Below are positions 9,450-19,900 of a stretch of 26,988 nucleotides of DNA, piece by piece (position 1 is the stretch's first letter; each line of letters starts with the position of its first letter). The position numbers and the translations under genes were made by a program. The stretch covers positions 1 through 26,988 of the forward strand of contig CAJVPJ010000364.1 of NCBI GenBank assembly GCA_910592205.1, written 5' to 3'. Source of the DNA: Paraglomus occultum. Lineage: Eukaryota; Glomeromycota; Glomeromycetes; Paraglomerales; Paraglomeraceae. The notes beneath the pieces are model-generated. The model was not told where the DNA came from. It searched no databases and was given only the letters and a program-made list of their open reading frames with translations.

Positions 9450-10077
9450 TGAAGTTGGTGAAGGAGACTACGTTGAAGACACCAATGATTGTGATGGAAG
9501 AAGCGATGAATAGAGTAATTAATTAATCGTTGTTATTTCTAGTAATAGTTGCATTGTATTAATAGTAGTGCTTGTCTTAAGTAATTATGTAAATATAAAG
9601 TCTACATAATTTATGTAATCAATTTTGTGAAATTTCTTTTGACTAATTTCTAGCATATTCATAAATCATACCTCTATAGTCATCCTTTCCACCTTTACAT
9701 CATGTGATTAAAAATCATCCTCTCTCACCATAAAAACTATCGATTTTACGGTGTGATATTTGTTGGAATGATAAATTTCGAATAATAATGATGCAAAGTT
9801 TTTTTTGTTGGACTAATTGGATGAACACGTTATTATTATGCTCATTCAAAAAAAATTTTGTCAGGAACAACTATTATCCCTAATGAACGGGATAATTCTC
9901 AGCGTAACGCTAATTCTGTACGTACGTGTGCGCAGACGTGATGGCAAACTACGGTGTCTTATAATGCGAGTCGTTTACGAACGACTCCCAGGCAAAAGTT
10001 TACAACAGAAAATCTCAACTAACCAAAGAATTCGTGAATAGACATTTTTTGTGACAACCCATCTTCCATAGTAATAT
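9450..10077. other. Spacer, no supported gene
   Basis: The frame at 9817-10041 has no recognisable content. A second frame in the same stretch (about 9863-10017, GTTIIPNERDNSQ..) is broken by TGA. Either may be an upstream remnant of the transposase-like relic that follows, but I cannot show it. Confidence 0.4.
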
Positions 10078-10648
10078 ATGAAAAATAGTGAATACAATGG
10101 TTCGACTGAATATGACAAGTTAATACACTCTTTGGAGTTCGGTTGTAATTGTGATTATTCGAAAACGATACTAAGAGAAAAGTTTGTCGGATTATGTGCG
10201 GCGTTTCAAGCCCTTCCTAGATCTGAACAAGATATATTTTTAATGGCTCAACTGAAAACAACGAAGGAGAAATAATTACCGGCTGACGTCTTAAAAAGAA
10301 AACGCTTGCTAATGAAAACATGTTTTATTATTGAGAGCCACTTTATCAGAAAACGTATTTCAATATGTTAGGAATCGGTCACACGCACCTCGAAAACGTC
10401 AGAAACCACTTGGTAATGATACTGCGTGTTTATGGTAACATAAAGCGAATGCCACGATGAAAAACCAAAATAACTATTGATATAACGTTGCTACCACCGT
10501 GAAGAATTTTCTCGAAAACTATGCTAATTACCAAGAAATGTCAATCGCATTGCTCATTCTTACACTTTTACCAGCTGAGGCGAGTTACAGATCGGTCTAT
10601 CGTAATTTTCTTGCGGGCCTCGAAAACGACGATAAGTTTAGAATATAA
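10078..10648 (+). pseudogene. Decayed transposase-like gene of an expanded fungal family
   Basis: An ATG at 10078 opens 65 codons (EYDKLIHSLEFGCNCDYSKT and SEQDIFLMAQLKTTKEK) ending at TAA 10273-10275. Protein-like reading resumes in another frame from 10323: FYY, TGA (10332-10334), EPLYQKTYFNMLGIGHTHLE, NVRNHLV, then YGNIKRMPR, TGA (10458-10460), KTKITIDI. A third frame from 10487 gives VATTVKNFLENYANYQEMS and ASYRSVYRNFLAGLENDDKF up to TAA 10646-10648. The order (Cys-rich head, Y-Q-K-T-Y-x-N helix, H-L-E-N block, A-E-x-S-Y-R-S-V-Y block) matches what I recall of a repeated arbuscular-mycorrhizal protein family often annotated as transposase-like (DUF7869 type). Only the N-terminal part is left; the expected metal-binding and catalytic region is absent. 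At least two frameshifts and two TGA codons, apparently at Trp positions, show it is dead. Confidence 0.65.
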
Positions 10649-11232
10649 TTAACTTGGAATTTTATTCGTTCTTTAATTATTTTTCGGGACAGAATTTCCG
10701 TGTCGGAAAAAGTGTATAAGTAGTTCATACCCCATCGTCGAAGTACTCATTTGTGATAACAATAAATGCGTTGAAACATCTTTTATTACTGAAATCTTCC
10801 TTTTGTCGTTGGTTTAGTTAATCGGATTTACAGGCTCACATAAAAACTGTAAGGTTTTGGCATAACAGCTCACGTAAGCTGTAACAACCGATATATAAAC
10901 AACTCATTTAAGCTGTTTAAATAGGCCATTGACGTTTACTCGACTAGTCGACAGATCAAATCGGAGATTGCCTGTTTAATTTAGAATAATTAATTCCTGT
11001 TCGATTCTGTGGTATAATTATTGTCATTACATTATTATTATATTATGGGTACGTCGTATAAAAAGTGAAGAAGCGCGCGCGTTAACTAATTGAATTAGTT
11101 TACTTGTAGTTCTAGATTCAGTCGTAAAAGCAAAATGGCGGTGAGCTGAAGCTAAATTAGAATATCCCTCTGTCGGCAAACACGCTTACGCGAAAGATAA
11201 TCGTTCTTCCACAACCCAGACTGCCGACCGCA
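10649..11232. other. Spacer with several short inverted repeats
   Basis: No gene is supported. Small palindromic pieces are visible: ACAGCT..AGCTGT near 10866-10883 and AACTAATTGAATTAGTT near 11084-11100. There is a short alternating run GCGCGCGCG near 11070, and a TATAAAAA near 11057 that could be a TATA box, though no start follows. The stretch 11140-11230 has more G and C than the AT-rich relic next to it. Confidence 0.4.
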
Positions 11233-11869
11233 ACATTTGGTAAAGGTTTAGTTTCTAAATATTTGCTTAGTATTCTTTGGGGTTTTTAAGTAAAAATTTC
11301 TTTGTTGCCTTGCTAACTCGTGAATACCAGATATTTCTGCGTTTAAAGCTTCTTGAATGTTGGTTCTTTTTATTCATCAAGGTCTTTAGTATAATCTTGA
11401 AATTGACCAAAATTTTGTTTTCGTTTCTTCTTTTCGTAGTTAATTAATTTTTGTTATTTGTCTGTTGACAAGACATGGTATAATCATTAGCTACTATTTC
11501 TTCAAGTATTATATTTAACTCAACAGGTAAGTTATTTTGCTGATAAAATTGCTTTCGAGCTAAATGTTCTTTAAGTCATACTGGTTGAAAATTTTCTCGG
11601 TCTCATTTTTGCTGTTGATTAATTAGAAAAATTAATCTCAAGGATAATTTGTTGAAGCCGACTTTTGATTTCCCTGTTTCTTCAAGACCAAACTTTTGGT
11701 TAAAAAAACTGGCTTTGGCAAGTAGTCCATTTTCCGATACCACCGAAAGCGAGCTAACATGTCTGATACTAAGATTCAGGTTTGTATTATCATTTTTTTT
11801 ATGACTAATTTCTTTATTAATACCGTAATTTAAATATTTAAATAATAGTTTCGAATGCAGAACCATCAA
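11233..11869 (-). pseudogene. AT-rich coding relic that reads on through TGA codons
   Basis: On the minus strand a frame from 11869 stays free of TAA and TAG until 11444-11446. It contains two TGA codons (11603-11605 and 11576-11578). Around these it reads INQQQK-TGA-DRENFQPV-TGA-LKEHLARKQF, then YQQNNLPVELNIILEEIV, all natural-looking protein. After TAA the next frame continues YEKKKRKQNFGQFQDYTKDL from 11438. A third frame, with TGA at 11374-11376, gives IKRTNIQEALNAEISGIHEL. KYLETKPLPN follows in yet another frame. The text is charged, Lys/Gln/Asn-rich and uses A- and T-ending codons. With TGA as Trp the first segment is 141 residues. Two explanations compete: DNA from a genome reading UGA as Trp, or ordinary decay. 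The product is not recognised. The upper boundary and the first ~85 residues (MMVLHSKLLFKYLNYG..) are uncertain; a rival frame (MLARFRWYRKMDYLPKPVF) overlaps there. Confidence 0.45.
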
Positions 11870-12045
11870 TTATTACTGTTGATAACGGATTTATGTAATG
11901 ATTTAATGTCCAACTTGTTATTACAAACAACTTTGTTAAACAAGTATTGAGAACTTGTTCGTAATAGGAAAACCTTTATTATAGAAATTCGTGTGCTAAT
12001 TAATGCAAAGGAAACGGGTATACGATTAGTGGATATTATTTCAAA

Positions 12046-12361
12046 ATGGCGCATGTCAACGAAGGAGAGTGGATCGCGATGGTTGACCGCGCAATTTCCT
12101 CAATTTCAAAGAATGCTTGTAATGATTATATACGTAATAATTGTTTGATAGCTAATAATTGGGTTAATGGCAATTTTTGAACATACATTTTTTGCTTTAC
12201 GATATTCGGGTTGCGCCGCGCCATACGACTGGATAATCAACATGCTTGGAACCGTCACATTTACGCACGTGCTGATCGAAGAGACCAGAAAATTGCATAA
12301 TATCGATATCACTTTTAAGATTACAATAAGGGAGACAATGGCATACAATATTATAGATTAG
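12046..12361 (+). pseudogene. Small ORF split by a one-base shift in a T-run
   Basis: ATG 12046 opens MAHVNEGEWIAMVDRAISSI and continues to NNCLIANNWVNGNF before TGA at 12178-12180. Immediately before that stop, within a run of five T, the next frame takes over as EHTFFALRYSGCAAPYDWII, then NMLGTVTFTHVLIEETRKLH, to TAG at 12359-12361. Removing one T from the run would give one continuous protein of about 104 residues. The composition (Trp, Cys, Gly, balanced charge) looks genuine on both sides. It could be a recently broken gene, a sequencing error in the T-run, a frameshift-decoded gene, or an intron I did not resolve. The family is not recognised. Confidence 0.45.
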
Positions 12362-13147
12362 TAACCTTTTCCATTACTGTCTCTCATTCAACGTTTCACC
12401 AGCCTGCACAAGCACGTACACTCGAAGCGATCTCATTTCATTTGACTAAAGAGGCAAGACTCCAATTCCTTTTTCTGCAAGATAAGGACGTCTTGACCTA
12501 ACATTGTTATGGTAATAAAGCATTTCTTTGAAATTTGCTTTTTGTTTCACCAATAATTTCGACAATTATCATCATAAACTCATTAATGACAATAAATAAT
12601 ACATTATTGTACGAATTAGCTTTAAGAATGACAGCCAATTAATGAACAACCAACATTTTTATCTAACGAGACAACGATGATATACCGAATTGTCGCAACT
12701 TGAACACATTTAGCCTATTAGTTGAAATCACAAGGATGCACGTTCCTTGACAATCGGACTTATGAAATTCAAATACAGTAAAAATGATAATCGCACGCAT
12801 ACTATTGCTGTGCCACTTCCCCTGTCAATCATATGCCAAACAATGTGATTTTTACTGAAATTCTGCGATCAGACAATAAACCCTTTTAATTACTCCCCAG
12901 TATTTGGAACTGTAAAGAAAGAGGCAAAAAGTAGATAATTGCATCAAAAATATTCTTCATTATTATTTTGATTGGGTCGATAGTTAGCAGCTTATTTTGT
13001 CAATTACGTATTTGTTGGTAATATCATTCATTGTTATTATATACACATTCTTACTGTCTAGTCATGATCCTTAGTACGCATATATGAAGTTTTTGTCTAT
13101 AATTTATATACATATAATCCCATATAATACCGTCACTGGTACTATGA
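12362..13147. other. Spacer, no supported gene
   Basis: A plus-strand tract just after 12361 reads RTLEAISFHLTKEARLQFLF in the first frame of the preceding ORF and may be part of the same relic. Otherwise the sequence is AT-rich with no recognised feature; it contains the 3' flank of the minus-strand gene that ends at 13148. Confidence 0.4.
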
Positions 13148-13643
13148 TCAATTAAATTCCGCGAGATGCTTTTTCAATAGTCTGAAGCGAGTAAGACCAA
13201 ACATGTTGAGCGGTGTATCGTATAAAAAAAAATCAAATCAATTCCAACGGATATCTTACCGGCGTTCCTTCAGTATAGCAATCTCAAATTTTCTCCACTT
13301 TTTAATCTCCTTTGTTATGTTGGCCATCTCCTACAAGCGAATTATTATCAATTTTGATAGTTTTCATTGTAACTACTTACCTCCCATTTCGGATGATTGC
13401 TTAACCCACCTGTTGTCCTATTCTGATCAACAGCTTCATTCTTTTGTACATTTTTTCATATTCTTCACTTCCGCCAGCTTCGAGTATGCTATCTATTTCG
13501 TCGGTAGACATGAGCAAAGTCCTCGGAAAGCCATATTCATGTGTATCGGAAAGATCCTGTTCATCATCATTGTTGTTATCTTCATGTTCGCTATTACGTT
13601 CTCGCATCTTGCGATTTGAGGGCAGCGTGCGTTCGGGGGGCAT
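13148..13643 (-). CDS. Small helical protein, 112 aa, three exons, unknown family
   Basis: My model on the minus strand joins 13410-13643, 13260-13330 and 13148-13181 (339 nt, 112 codons plus stop TGA). Introns are 79 and 78 nt with GTGGGT/TAG and GTAAGA/CAG borders, and phases fit exactly. An in-frame TAA just upstream supports ATG 13643. The N-terminal third is polar and acidic (MRERNSEHEDNNNDDEQDLS). Then come GFPRTLLMSTDEIDSILEAG and KMYKRMKLLIRIGQQ. After splicing, EMANITKEIKKWRKFEIAIL and KERRLLKKHLAEFN follow, so the C-terminal half is a long basic amphipathic helix, probably a coiled coil. There is no signal peptide or membrane segment. Without splicing the ORF would stop after 80 residues, but both exon continuations are clearly protein-like. 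An antisense frame of 138 codons (13203-13619) covers much of the gene; I take it as a shadow. Function unknown. Confidence 0.75.
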
Positions 13644-13735
13644 AATTTAATAGAATGTTTCTTTTTTTATTGCTGAGTCTCTGTCAAAGAACGAACAAAT
13701 CACGTTTATTAAAACACCCGGCAGTCACAAAGGAA

Positions 13736-13769
<34 letters not shown>

Positions 13770-16700
13770 CATAAAGTGTTCGGCATGGGTGTGTATACAA
13801 TAAGAGTCCCTAAGCTTTTATTTATACTTTGTAGGCATTACTATTATCCTAATAAATATGCATTTTTGGTAACCCGAGTACTTGCAGATTATCATGTGGT
13901 ATATTCGTTGAGAGAATAATTAACGATCGAATAGAAAGAGTATGCATGCTCATTTATAGTAGTTAGATAGACGATAAAATAGACAAATGTGAACGAAAGA
14001 AGTCATGTAAAATAGCAAGCTTGGATCCGATAGCTGAGTTTCCCGTGCTTATTCATGTCTAAGAAACTTGAACTAGACGAAATAATTTTTGCATCCTCAT
14101 ATTTAATGATTATCACAATCTCTGAAACAAACGTTTCAATTATTTGTATCGCAATAGTTTTGCGTCAATAATCATACTTTGTAAATAGTTGCTGCGTCAC
14201 TCAAGGAAAACATCAGTAATATCAAACATTCTACCATCAAGAACCGAATGATCCTCTCATCTAATTGATGCCGTAACGATAAATTCTGTGAAATACAATA
14301 GTACTGTAAAGTTGTCTCCAGACCAATAGCTTTGACTAAGTTTGCGATCTGCAAAGTCAAAACTATCGGAGCAGGAACGGATTGCCAAATTTGTCAAATA
14401 AACAGAACAAGACGACAGCCGTTTATCAAAAACCTCCAGTAAAATTATATTTTCACATGTGTTTAAGAGGCAACAATAAACATTTATTTGTTAGAAAGAC
14501 CCGGTATGTGAATCCTTGCTGCTGAGTAATTTTCATTTTGAATTATATTTTGACAATATTTGTGAGGTAAAAGCGTGACGAACATGATATTATTTTTCGT
14601 ACCTTGAAATAGAGCAACTGTATGTAATCGACTCAGGTATGTAAACATCACTGACGTCATTGTTCTCCTATATATTAATATCTTGTCTTTTAATTTATCC
14701 ATTGAACCTTAGACAATTTTATGTTAATGTTCTTAATGATAATTAGCAATCTAACAATTGACACATCACATGACTTGAGAAAGATTATCAACCGGATTAT
14801 CACATGACAAATATGAGTACTGAAAACAGTGACAACCCAAAAAGATATACAGACAATTTAGCGTTTGAGAGTATTGACGCCACCGTCGTATAAAAGCTTA
14901 AGGAGTAAATTTGTATTGATCAGAACATAGACCTGCTGGTAAGACAATTACTACAGTACTATGGTTAATAAACGTCATTTTATTCGCTAACGAGTAAAAT
15001 ACAATCTTTGACTAAACGACATGATTACGTCAACTGCAAGACGAGTTTACAACATTGATATTTGAAGAGCCTTCTGTGACAAGATTAGTCGCAGGTAGTT
15101 GGGATGTAATGGCGTTATATTCAAAGTTGTGTTACCATCGTTATTACACTTTCGAGACAATACTGTACTATCGTGATAAAGAGCGAATAATATACCGTAC
15201 TTTAATTTGAACAGCCTTACGGATAGCAAACTCGCAAATATAAAATCACTACAGCAAGTGTCAGTTAGAACAAAGCCAATAATAAACCTAACGGGTATTT
15301 ACTATACTAATACTAACACGAAGCCAACAGGTTTGTTAGATAGAATTGCTCCCTGTTACTACGGTATAGAAACAATACCAAAGTAAAACCGATACAAAGC
15401 AATAGTGACAAAGTTTGTATCATCAAAAATTCCGGATAGTTTATTGTGTATTAATATCACGATACGTTCGTTGTCCATAGTAGTAAAATATAATCAAAAA
15501 TGTATGTTTATCATGCTTACGAACTTGACACTAATTCGTCCATGAAAAACGTTGACCGTAATATTTCTGGGTGAGTTTGTTAGGGTTGCAATAGAATGTC
15601 AACGTTATGATATTGCTGTTCTACGTCGACTTTCCAACAACTCAATTTTCTCCCATAAACATCCAAACAATTGGTTCTGCGTGGTTTTTATGTTGAAACT
15701 TTATTCATTTGCAAGCGAAAATTATGGAAACTTGTTTGGGGTTTAAATTGACCGAGCTGTGAGATTTTCAATTCGTCCAGCGAACCTTGTGGCACACTGT
15801 ATACCAAAGCATTGTTGGCGTTTTTGTGCGAGTGTTCATTATTAAGAACGTATGCAAACAATAAATATGTGTGTGTACATAATAATTATAGTCATACTAG
15901 AAAGACACGAATACGCATCAGGCGTTTACTTTTACTAAGTAAACGTGGTTGAAGTTTATTTTACCCACAGTAAGACTATAGATTGTCGATGGAATAATTT
16001 TTACTTTATGCGAGGTTTTTTTTCCTTCATGGCTTTATATAAAAATCTTGAATGTCTCCAATTCAGCAATTTTTATGTGTTTCACCGAGTTAATTTCTCA
16101 ATGCATGAATGCGTTACTGGAATATGCGCAATGCCCATCGTTAGAGTAGCGGCTGTGGGTTTTCAACTTTTGAAAGCCACAATTCTCAATTCTCCTCAGG
16201 GTCTTCGATCTGAATTGCCTGTATAAATCGTTGCACTATCCAAAATAAGCGTGTGGTTTTATTATGAACCTTATGTACTATCACACATCACGGGATACAA
16301 AAACTAATTTGTAATCTAGTTCTGGCAAAAGGGAAAAAAAGTTAGTCGCAAGATTAGAATTTTTGCAAGCATGTTGTGACTCGAGCAAATTTGATTATAT
16401 CATTACGGAAACATTTCTCATCCCGTCTTCTTACGTTATTAAACCGCACACACGAATCAAGGTTCTGGTCCTTAAACCTTTTGGACCCCAATGATAATGA
16501 CTTTTATTTTCTTTGCTCCACTGGGATTTATTTAGTCAACGGCATAGTAATTTTGTCAGAGAAATAAATTCCCTATTTACAATGTCCGAAATGTCAATAA
16601 ATGGAGATGGAACATGGTTTTTGAATCTCAGAACAGAACCTAGCAGAAATTGCTTGTTTTGGTATGGTGGCATTGAAGATTCAAGGCCATTCATGGCCAG

Positions 16701-16900
16701 AACCTTTCTTTAATGTTTTGTCACTCATTTGTGTATGAAATGAACACATGTGCAGCACAAACAACCAATCGTTTCTACACATGGTATCATCTAAAGTTTT
16801 CAAAATTCAACAAGTCCAAGTCCAGACGATCCCATTTATTTAGAGATAACTATAATTCTTATCATAGATACTTCATGAACTAGTAGTGAATAGACTCTCT
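13644..16900. other. Long gene-poor AT-rich stretch upstream of the TAO3-like gene
   Basis: About 3.2 kb with no gene I can support. The most protein-like tract is on the minus strand, about 14172-14402 (IVLTLQIANLVKAIGLETTL, LRHQLDERIIRFLMVECLIL), open except for a TGA. Another, 14484-14702, is in the same frame upstream. They might be exons of an unrecognised gene but I found no convincing splice pair. The plus-strand frames at 15552, 15945, 16376 and 16513 look like chance. A TATAAAAG near 14891 has no obvious gene after it. The last 300 bases should contain the TAO3-like promoter and perhaps a further 5' exon. Confidence 0.4.
13739..13768 (+). repeat. (TA)15 microsatellite
   Basis: Fifteen perfect TA units begin 96 bases upstream of the minus-strand start codon at 13643, in the likely promoter or 5' leader of the 112-aa gene. 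Confidence 0.95.
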
Positions 16901-19900
16901 ATGGCACTCGATCCAAAGACTCCCGCCGACTATGCATTTCACATACTATTCACACATTTCACGGTAACCGCCGAGAGGAAGTTGAGTAATATTATGGGTT
17001 ATACCCTGGTACGTGCTTGTCTTGGACGTGAGAGATAGACTGTAGAAAAGCAAACGAACCAGAGTGATTGCAAATCGAGAGAAAAGTTGGGGTTATGCTA
17101 GCCAGATTTGAAAGCAATCGTGAGAGTGTGAGATTGCACGTACGAGCAGGAATTCGTTAGATTGCTAGGACTGAGGTTGGGAGAGGGAAATCCTTGATGA
17201 AAGCAAAAGGTTTTATGAGAAAAATTGCTCAAGATTACAAACATGCTGTACACGGAATTTGTTCCTTAGTTTTTCTTACCACGATTACACTTTATACGTT
17301 TCCTGGATCCAAACATTCATATGTTAATAAAACGAAAATTTTCTCTTTGCTCGTTCCTAGTTGACATTCCCAAAGCATGCTCTCATGTCATGCTTATCCT
17401 TTCTTTTTTCCCCCTGTTTTTTTCTTTTCTTTCTATGCAAATTTGTTATTCCTAAAGTTTGCTCTTTACTCTGACATGCTTTTCAAACGTTTTTCCAACA
17501 TTTTCTGTATATTTTCTTTAATGTTGTAACTAACAAACTCTTGAATTCTTTGCAGGATCATGACCCAGACTTGTCCGGGATTGTTGGTCCAGGTGTAGAT
17601 CCGGCATTCGATAAGTTACTGAATTCGTTGGGTTATATTGCCAGACACAAACCTACACATATCATGGACTCTTTTATGCAATGGCGGAAGGATAATATGC
17701 AGGCTGAGTGAGTAGTTAGAGAATGAGAATGATGAAAATACGAAAGCAAGTTGGTGAAGACTGATTAAAGAATGAGATTGATAGAATGATAGGGAGAGGG
17801 GTTTACGAGAGCAAAAAGACGTGCATAAAAGCGGAAACAATTATCCCGACTCACAAATGAATGTCGATTTTTTTTTTATTTTATCTTGTCAACAGTGGCA
17901 ACAGCTTGTCCACTCACCGGGACAGAATTCTTCACGACCGCAAAATTGTAATTATCATATTTTTCTGATACAGATTTGCGGATTAACTGTACAAAATATT
18001 TATATTTATCTCCGACTTTGCTTTCTTATATTCATAGCAAACAACATTGTTCATATTATGTCGAGCTCTCATCGAAATAGTAAATCAAGTACAACCCGAA
18101 GCACTTCCAGAAGGACATGGAACTGGGTTGGAAGAAATAGCATTCGTTCAACTATCCCGGATGGAACCGTAAGTTTCAAGAGAGATGATGTGGCGGATTT
18201 AGTACTGATAATCTATTAACGACTCTGATGACAAGAACAGTTACAATAGTATACTACAGACATCAATTTACTATCACTCTGAATAATCATATTTTTTTTC
18301 CTTGGATAGGGATGATGTGATGAGATCACGAAGTAGAAGAGCAAGCTCTGATCTGTTTGCAGAACTAATTGGAGCGCTGTCAAACATTAGATTCGCAACG
18401 GTTTCGGACCGGTTTATTGTAAAACTGGGCGAATTGACTCGTGCTCCATTGAGGGACGAAGCCAGGATATGTTATATAATAAATGGAATGCGATTTCTCA
18501 AATTAAAGGTAACAAAGGAAGAGCAAATAGTAAAAAGTGAATGACAATGACGTAAGCGTAAAGTCTATAGATCATAGATTTATGACTAATAATTATTACA
18601 GTTATTGTCATTGACCGGATAACCACGGAATGAAGATTGTTGATTAGAAACTATTAGGATCATTGTCTTTTCTTTTTTTTTTGCTTGGGGCAAATACTTA
18701 CTGTGAAATTTATTCATGTTATTCGTCGTATCAGATATATCCTGTGGAAGCTTTGGACGAAACGGCTGATTTCCTGTTACACTTGGCAGACTCTCTCCGA
18801 CAGACAAATGCCGATCGAATCGTTCAAGCATACGCAAAAGTGTTTGTGCAGTTACTCTTACCGCTTGCAGGCGTAAGTCGTATACAACATCACGCAAAAA
18901 CGTTCTTTCGTCTTGGAACTTGTTCATATTAATAATTTTACTTTTCGTACGTCAAAAGGTTGCAGATGCTGAGGTGAATTTCCCGGCCTGGGTCAGAGCA
19001 GTCGAGCTGCTTTGGAAGAAAACGCACAAGATATTGGTAGATAAGCGGCGTGTAGAGGTAACTAGAATACTAAATCCTGGGAAGAATCGAGAGAGAGAAT
19101 AATATTAGTCACCAAAGTAATCTCCATTGTGGCCCTAATTTGAACCGGGTTCATTCAACGTTATAAACTAAGCAAACTATTTCCTTTACTGTAGATCTCA
19201 TACCCTCTCGCAACAACTTTACTCTGTGTATCACAAAAAGACTTTTTCTCTCATAACTGGATGAATATTGTAGATCACTGTATAGCGAGATTCAAGGTAA
19301 ACGGTTTATTTATCTGTTGTTGTTTTTTCAATCTATTAATCGGTACACGTTTATGTTGAGAAAACTGTTTATTTAATTACGTTTTTTTTCTCACGATTCT
19401 GATATTCGTTATTCTCTCGTTATTACTCAACAAGGATAAGCATCGCAATATGGCTATGAACTGTATAAATCGTCTATTATGGACATTCATTTACCGCTGT
19501 CCGGAATCTCTCAGCACAACACATAAGCGTATCGAACATATCTCACGTGTTTTATTTCCTCGAAATCGTGGTGCTTTACCTGAAATTAATCACGATTTAC
19601 TTGTACAATTCATATATTTTGTTGGCGTCAAACATTATGACTATTGCATGACAAACATACTCATGAAATTAATGAATAACGAAGCATTGATGTCCAATTC
19701 ATCACTCGATTGCATACATCCGGATCGAATGAAAATTGCAATATGTTCGTTTGTGGCTCTTCTGGCAGCGATCGAACTTCAAGAATGGAGACCGCCATTT
19801 CCTAAGGAGACTGATTTGGTCAATGTGAAAAGAGAATCCACGGGAGTAAAATATTCAGCAAACTTATTGCCAGATGATGTATTCAACAGAGCGGGGCTAA

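Noticed and set aside
10090-10110. GGTTCGA-like sequence resembling a tRNA B box, and a similar one near 11000
   Set aside because: No matching A box, acceptor stem or cloverleaf could be formed around either.
13203-13619. 138-codon plus-strand frame with several hydrophobic segments
   Set aside because: It lies antisense to the spliced 112-aa gene, whose three exons fit phase and composition; the hydrophobic look is the complement of an acidic/Asn-rich coding strand.
14172-14702. Two same-frame minus-strand tracts that look weakly protein-like
   Set aside because: They are separated by four stops and I found no donor/acceptor pair that joins them; no family match. Kept only as a remark in the spacer entry.
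11057-14898. TATAAAA-type boxes near 11057 and 14891 as promoters
   Set aside because: No supported gene starts downstream of either, and such motifs are frequent in AT-rich sequence.
15047-16713. Several 60-93 codon frames on both strands
   Set aside because: Length is what chance gives in AT-rich DNA, and none shows a motif, splice logic or protein-like composition throughout.
17821-18219. 132-codon plus-strand frame (ending ..RDDVADLVLIIY)
   Set aside because: It runs across exon 3, an intron and exon 4 of the TAO3-like gene in the wrong frame; the correct frame of exon 4 gives LFILCRALIEIV, the family motif.
18586-18927. 113-codon minus-strand frame
   Set aside because: It is antisense to exon 6 of the TAO3-like gene and its flanking introns, with no independent support.
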